Origin: an uncultured Opitutaceae bacterium
Lineage (GTDB): Bacteria; Verrucomicrobiota; Verrucomicrobiae; Opitutales; Opitutaceae
Reading direction: 5' to 3'
Assembly: GCA_946482625.1 (NCBI GenBank)
Contig: CAMLSH010000149.1
Location: 1-8,426 of the forward strand
DNA length: 8,426 bases
This document shows, piece by piece, positions 5,991 to 8,426 of this stretch. The notes under the pieces were generated by a model. That model made no database searches. It worked only from the letters and a program-made list of their open reading frames with translations, and had not been told where the DNA came from. Position numbers and translations under genes: made by a program. Within the stretch, counting starts at the first letter, position 1, and each line of letters begins with the position of its first letter.

Positions 5991-6974
5991 ATGTCCATTT
6001 CCTCCGCCTCAGAAGCCCTCGCCCCTCTGCCTGCCGCTCCGGCTCCCACGCCGGCCGCCGACGCCCCTCGCGCGCCGTTGTCGAAAAAAGTCCTCACCGC
6101 CGATCACCCCACCTGGTGCCCCGGTTGCGGCGACTTCGCCGTTCTCGCGTCGTTCTACAAGGTCCTCGAAAAGCTCAACTACCCGCAGGAAAAAATCGTC
6201 ACCTTCTCCGGCATCGGCTGCTCCTCGCGCTTCCCCTACTTCGTCAACACCCACGGCGGCCACTACATCCACGGCCGCTCGCTGCCTTTCGCCGCCGGCA
6301 TCAGCCTCGGCCGCGACGATCTGCACATCTTCGTCTTCGGCGGCGACGGCGACGGTTTCTCCATCGGCGGTAACCACCTTGTCCATACAGCCCGCAAAAA
6401 CCCGCGGCTCACCTACGTCATCATGGACAACTCCGTCTACGGTCTGACCAAGAAGCAGACCTCGCCCACCTCGCCGCTCGGCTTCAAATCGAAGACGGAT
6501 CCGTGGGGCAGCTTCGACCAGCCCATTAACCCGATGCGCACGCTCCTCAACAGCGGCGCCACCTTCGTCGCGCGCTCCCACGCCACGCAGGTCAACCACA
6601 TGGTCGAGATGATGCTCCGCGCCGCGAAGCACGATGGCTTCTCCGTCGTCGAGATCCTCTCCGAGTGCGTCGAGTTCTTCGAAGGCGCCTTCGACTCCTC
6701 CATCCCGCGCAAAGGCGGCAGCTGGTTGATGATCGACGAAAAGAAAAACGACGGCACACCCGAGGACGCCGCACGCCACGATCCGACCGACGAGGTCGCC
6801 GCCTTCAAACTCGCCACCGAACCCTGGCCCGGAAAGTTCGGCGTCTTCTACGAAAACAAAACGCGCCCGACCAAGAACGCGCTTGAGCAAAAACTCATCG
6901 CCACCACGCGCGAGAAAACGAAGAACGCCTCCGACCTCGAGCTCCTCCAAAAGACCTTCGCCAAGATGCGCTGA
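5991..6974 (+). CDS. korB: 2-oxoacid:ferredoxin oxidoreductase, beta subunit
   Basis: The catalytic beta subunit (327 residues) that binds thiamine pyrophosphate and a [4Fe-4S] cluster and partners the KorA-like protein encoded just upstream. Seen directly: Trp-Cys-Pro-Gly-Cys-Gly-Asp (42-48), Gly-Ile-Gly-Cys-Ser-Ser-Arg (74-80), the TPP/Mg site Gly-Asp-Gly-Asp-Gly (118-122) leading to Asn147 and Val-Tyr-Gly-Leu-Thr-Lys-Lys-Gln (149-156), and Ser-Glu-Cys-Val-Glu (224-228). The cysteines at 43, 46, 77 and 226 closely match the 12/15/46/197 cluster spacing known from the Sulfolobus enzyme, so the cluster should be intact. The first 34 residues are an Ala/Pro-rich, probably flexible extension before the conserved core. 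The C-terminal 70 residues are a charged helical tail. The 38-base gap after korA is pyrimidine-rich, with no Shine-Dalgarno sequence and no terminator, so the two genes are surely one operon. No ferredoxin gene follows; electrons must go to a ferredoxin encoded elsewhere. Confidence 0.94.
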   Translation: MSISSASEALAPLPAAPAPTPAADAPRAPLSKKVLTADHPTWCPGCGDFAVLASFYKVLEKLNYPQEKIVTFSGIGCSSRFPYFVNTHGGHYIHGRSLPFAAGISLGRDDLHIFVFGGDGDGFSIGGNHLVHTARKNPRLTYVIMDNSVYGLTKKQTSPTSPLGFKSKTDPWGSFDQPINPMRTLLNSGATFVARSHATQVNHMVEMMLRAAKHDGFSVVEILSECVEFFEGAFDSSIPRKGGSWLMIDEKKNDGTPEDAARHDPTDEVAAFKLATEPWPGKFGVFYENKTRPTKNALEQKLIATTREKTKNASDLELLQKTFAKMR

Positions 6975-7051
6975 GGCTTCGCGGTGGGATACACCGGCAT
7001 CCCCTCGACCACCACGCGGTTCACCGGGCGTTGATCGCCCAGCGTGCAAAA

Positions 7052-7084
7052 TAGGTCCTATAGGCCCATGAGCCCATAGGACCT
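7052..7084. repeat. Four degenerate copies of an 8-base unit (ATAGGNCC)
   Basis: The terminator can be read as ATAGGTCC (7052-7059), one extra T, ATAGGCCC (7061-7068), ATGAGCCC (7069-7076) and ATAGGACC (7077-7084). Because the GGNCC core is self-complementary, such arrays fold into hairpins automatically. This looks like a small repeat element of the kind that can be dispersed in intergenic regions, here serving as a terminator. Confidence 0.55.
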
Positions 7085-7090
7085 TTTTCG
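7054..7090 (+). terminator. Strong intrinsic terminator after korAB
   Basis: AGGTCCTAT (7054-7062) and ATAGGACCT (7077-7085) are perfect reverse complements. Inside them GGC (7064-7066) can pair with GCC (7073-7075), extending the stem past an A-C mismatch. A T-run (7085-7089) follows directly, the classic Rho-independent layout. It lies 79 bases after the korB stop and ends the korAB transcript. The element is also built of four near-copies of an 8-base unit, described separately. Confidence 0.85.
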
Positions 7091-7166
7091 TTTTCACCCA
7101 TTCCGCTCTTGGCGTCACCGATCGGCCACGACATCCTCCGGCATCCCGCAACAGCTATCGGTCTGC

Positions 7167-7183
7167 ACGAACAGGGTGTTCGT
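7167..7183. promoter_or_regulatory. Perfect 7+3+7 inverted repeat upstream of the SulP gene
   Basis: ACGAACA (7167-7173) and TGTTCGT (7177-7183) are exact inverted copies around GGG, ending 43 bases before the ATG at 7227. There is no T-run after it and it follows the korAB terminator, so it is more likely a binding site for a dimeric regulator in the SulP promoter region than a terminator. I could not place a convincing -35/-10 pair beside it. Confidence 0.4.
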
Positions 7184-7226
7184 CAGCCCAGTTTGGGTTA
7201 CGGGCCGCCGTCCGCGAACTCCATCC

Positions 7227-8426
7227 ATGAAACCCAACTCGCTGAAGGGTGCCTTGTCCGCCCTCGGGACACGGTTTCGCCCGCGCAGTCTGGAGTTGTT
7301 CAACGGCAAACTCACCCGCCAACGCGTCGTCGCCGACAGCATGGCTGGCATCACCGTCGGCTTGATCGCGCTGCCGCTCGCGCTCGCGTTCGGCGTGGCG
7401 AGCATCCCGCCCGGCACCGTGATGCCATTCCCCGCACCCGCCGTCGGCTTGTTCACTGCCATCATCGCCGGCTTTCTCATTTCCGCCCTCGGCGGCAGTC
7501 GCGTCCAGATCGGCGGCCCCACCGCCGCCTTCATCCCCATTCTCCTACTCATCGTCACAAAGTACGGCTACGACGGCCTGCTTCTGTCCACGATGATGGC
7601 CGGCGTCATCCTCGTGATCATGGGCGCCGTGCGCATGGGCACGTTGATCAAGTTCATCCCCTATCCCGTCACGAGCGGCTTCACCACCGGCATCGCCGTC
7701 GCGGTGATGGCGAGCCAGGCGCCTGAGTTTCTAGGTATCACGTCCGCGAGTACGCCGCCACCCGCCGAGTTCCTGGAAAAAATCCCCTGGCTGCTTGAGA
7801 ACATCTCGAACATCAGCCTCACGACTCTCCTGCTCGCCGCGGGCTGCACGCTGTTCATCCATTTCTGGCCGCGGCTCGGCTATCATCAGCGCGTCCCCGG
7901 CTCGATCATCGCGCTGGTCGTCGCCACGGCGATTGTGGCGGTCTTCGGCTGGGAAGCCTCGGGCGAGGTCGCGACCGTCGGCTCCAAGTTCGGGCCCGAC
8001 GCGATCCCCCACGGACTTCCGCCCTTCCACTGGCCCGAGATCACTGTCGACCGCCTCCGCGACCTGATCGCGCCCGCCACGACCATCGCGATCCTCTGCG
8101 CCATCGAGTCGCTCCTTTCCGCCGTTGTCGCCGACGGCCTCATCAACGACCGGCACGACGCCAACACCGAGCTCATCGCCCAAGGCGCCGCCAACATCGT
8201 CTGCCCGCTTTTCTGCGGACTCCCCGCGACCGGCGCCATCGCCCGCACCTCCGCCAACGTGAAAACCGGCGGTCGCAGCCCGCTCGCCGGCATGATCCAC
8301 GCCGGGACGCTGCTGCTCATCGTGTTGGTGTTTTCCCGATACGCCCAATTCGTCCCCATGGCCGCCATCGCCGGCGTTCTCGTCATCGTCGCCTTCCGCA
8401 TGGGCGAATGGCACGAGCTCACCCGC
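7227..8426 (+). CDS. SulP-family anion transporter, 3' end outside the window
   Basis: The first 400 residues of an inner-membrane SulP (SLC26-like) anion transporter; the frame is open to the window's last base, so the C-terminus is missing. A short cytoplasmic N-terminus (about 1-40) is followed by many hydrophobic segments (near 43-60, 71-89, 98-110, 117-136, 142-163, 196-212, 224-241, 281-302, 352-370 and 376-391). Family features seen: Ala-Gly-Ile-Thr-Val-Gly-Leu-Ile-Ala-Leu-Pro-Leu-Ala (40-52), Ala-Leu-Gly-Gly-Ser-Arg-Val-Gln-Ile-Gly-Gly-Pro-Thr-Ala-Ala-Phe (87-102), Glu-Ser-Leu-Leu-Ser-Ala (294-299) and Ala-Asn-Ile-Val-Cys-Pro-Leu-Phe-Cys-Gly-Leu-Pro-Ala-Thr-Gly-Ala-Ile-Ala-Arg-Thr (322-341). 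Family members move sulfate, bicarbonate or dicarboxylates with protons or sodium; the substrate cannot be read from this part. A STAS domain would be expected beyond the edge. The frame is open further upstream, but the ATG at 7227 gives the usual N-terminal length. No Shine-Dalgarno sequence is seen. Confidence 0.92.
   Translation, partial: MKPNSLKGALSALGTRFRPRSLELFNGKLTRQRVVADSMAGITVGLIALPLALAFGVASIPPGTVMPFPAPAVGLFTAIIAGFLISALGGSRVQIGGPTAAFIPILLLIVTKYGYDGLLLSTMMAGVILVIMGAVRMGTLIKFIPYPVTSGFTTGIAVAVMASQAPEFLGITSASTPPPAEFLEKIPWLLENISNISLTTLLLAAGCTLFIHFWPRLGYHQRVPGSIIALVVATAIVAVFGWEASGEVATVGSKFGPDAIPHGLPPFHWPEITVDRLRDLIAPATTIAILCAIESLLSAVVADGLINDRHDANTELIAQGAANIVCPLFCGLPATGAIARTSANVKTGGRSPLAGMIHAGTLLLIVLVFSRYAQFVPMAAIAGVLVIVAFRMGEWHELTR

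Noticed and set aside
7027..7041. GGGCG/CGCCC hairpin before the korAB terminator
   Set aside because: Only 5 bp with no T-run, and short hairpins like this are common in GC-rich intergenic DNA; the real terminator follows 13 bases later.
6009..7151. A 380-codon open frame on the - strand opposite korB
   Set aside because: The same kind of shadow, Asp/Gly/Val/Glu-rich without any motif, and it runs through the strong terminator at 7054-7090.
7731..8414. A 227-codon open frame on the - strand opposite the SulP gene
   Set aside because: The + strand frame is an unmistakable SulP transporter; the reverse translation is an Asp/Gly/Glu-rich shadow.

Overview
The window is about 8.4 kb of GC-rich bacterial DNA (low 60s % GC by eye) with eight protein-coding genes, seven on the + strand and one on the - strand. 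The last gene runs off the right edge. I see no tRNA, rRNA, CRISPR array, transposase or phage gene. The gene mix, the near absence of Shine-Dalgarno sequences and the protein styles suggest a free-living Verrucomicrobiota bacterium, perhaps Opitutaceae-like. That placement is inferred from general resemblance and is not proven by any marker here.

Left part (1-3027): a small 82-residue soluble protein of unknown function (19-267); an exported protein with a proline/tyrosine-rich N-terminus and a very basic Lys/Asp tail (420-974); and, convergent with it across a hairpin, a DUF899-family thioredoxin-fold protein on the - strand (1023-1766). This gene has the only clear promoter and ribosome binding site in the window. 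Divergent from it is an exported 375-residue protein that I do not recognise (1900-3027).

Middle (3123-6974): a rhomboid-family intramembrane serine protease with all catalytic residues present (3123-3989). It is followed by a two-gene 2-oxoacid:ferredoxin oxidoreductase. The first gene is a fused gamma-alpha subunit (korA-like, 4075-5952). The second, 38 bases downstream, is the TPP- and [4Fe-4S]-binding beta subunit (korB-like, 5991-6974). Together they should form an enzyme that oxidatively decarboxylates a 2-oxoacid, most likely 2-oxoglutarate, to an acyl-CoA and passes electrons to ferredoxin. The pair ends at a strong intrinsic terminator (7054-7090) built from four degenerate copies of an 8-base unit.

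Right part (7091-8426): a short intergenic stretch with a perfect 7+3+7 inverted repeat, then the first 400 residues of a SulP-family anion transporter (7227 to the edge). Its C-terminal STAS domain, if present, lies outside the window.

Most of the window is ordinary core and accessory metabolism, and I did not find convincing evidence of a new multi-gene system. The points most worth a second look are the octamer-built terminator, the inverted repeat before the SulP gene, the two unrecognised exported proteins, the extra N-terminal domain of the rhomboid protease, and the possible leaderless start of korA.
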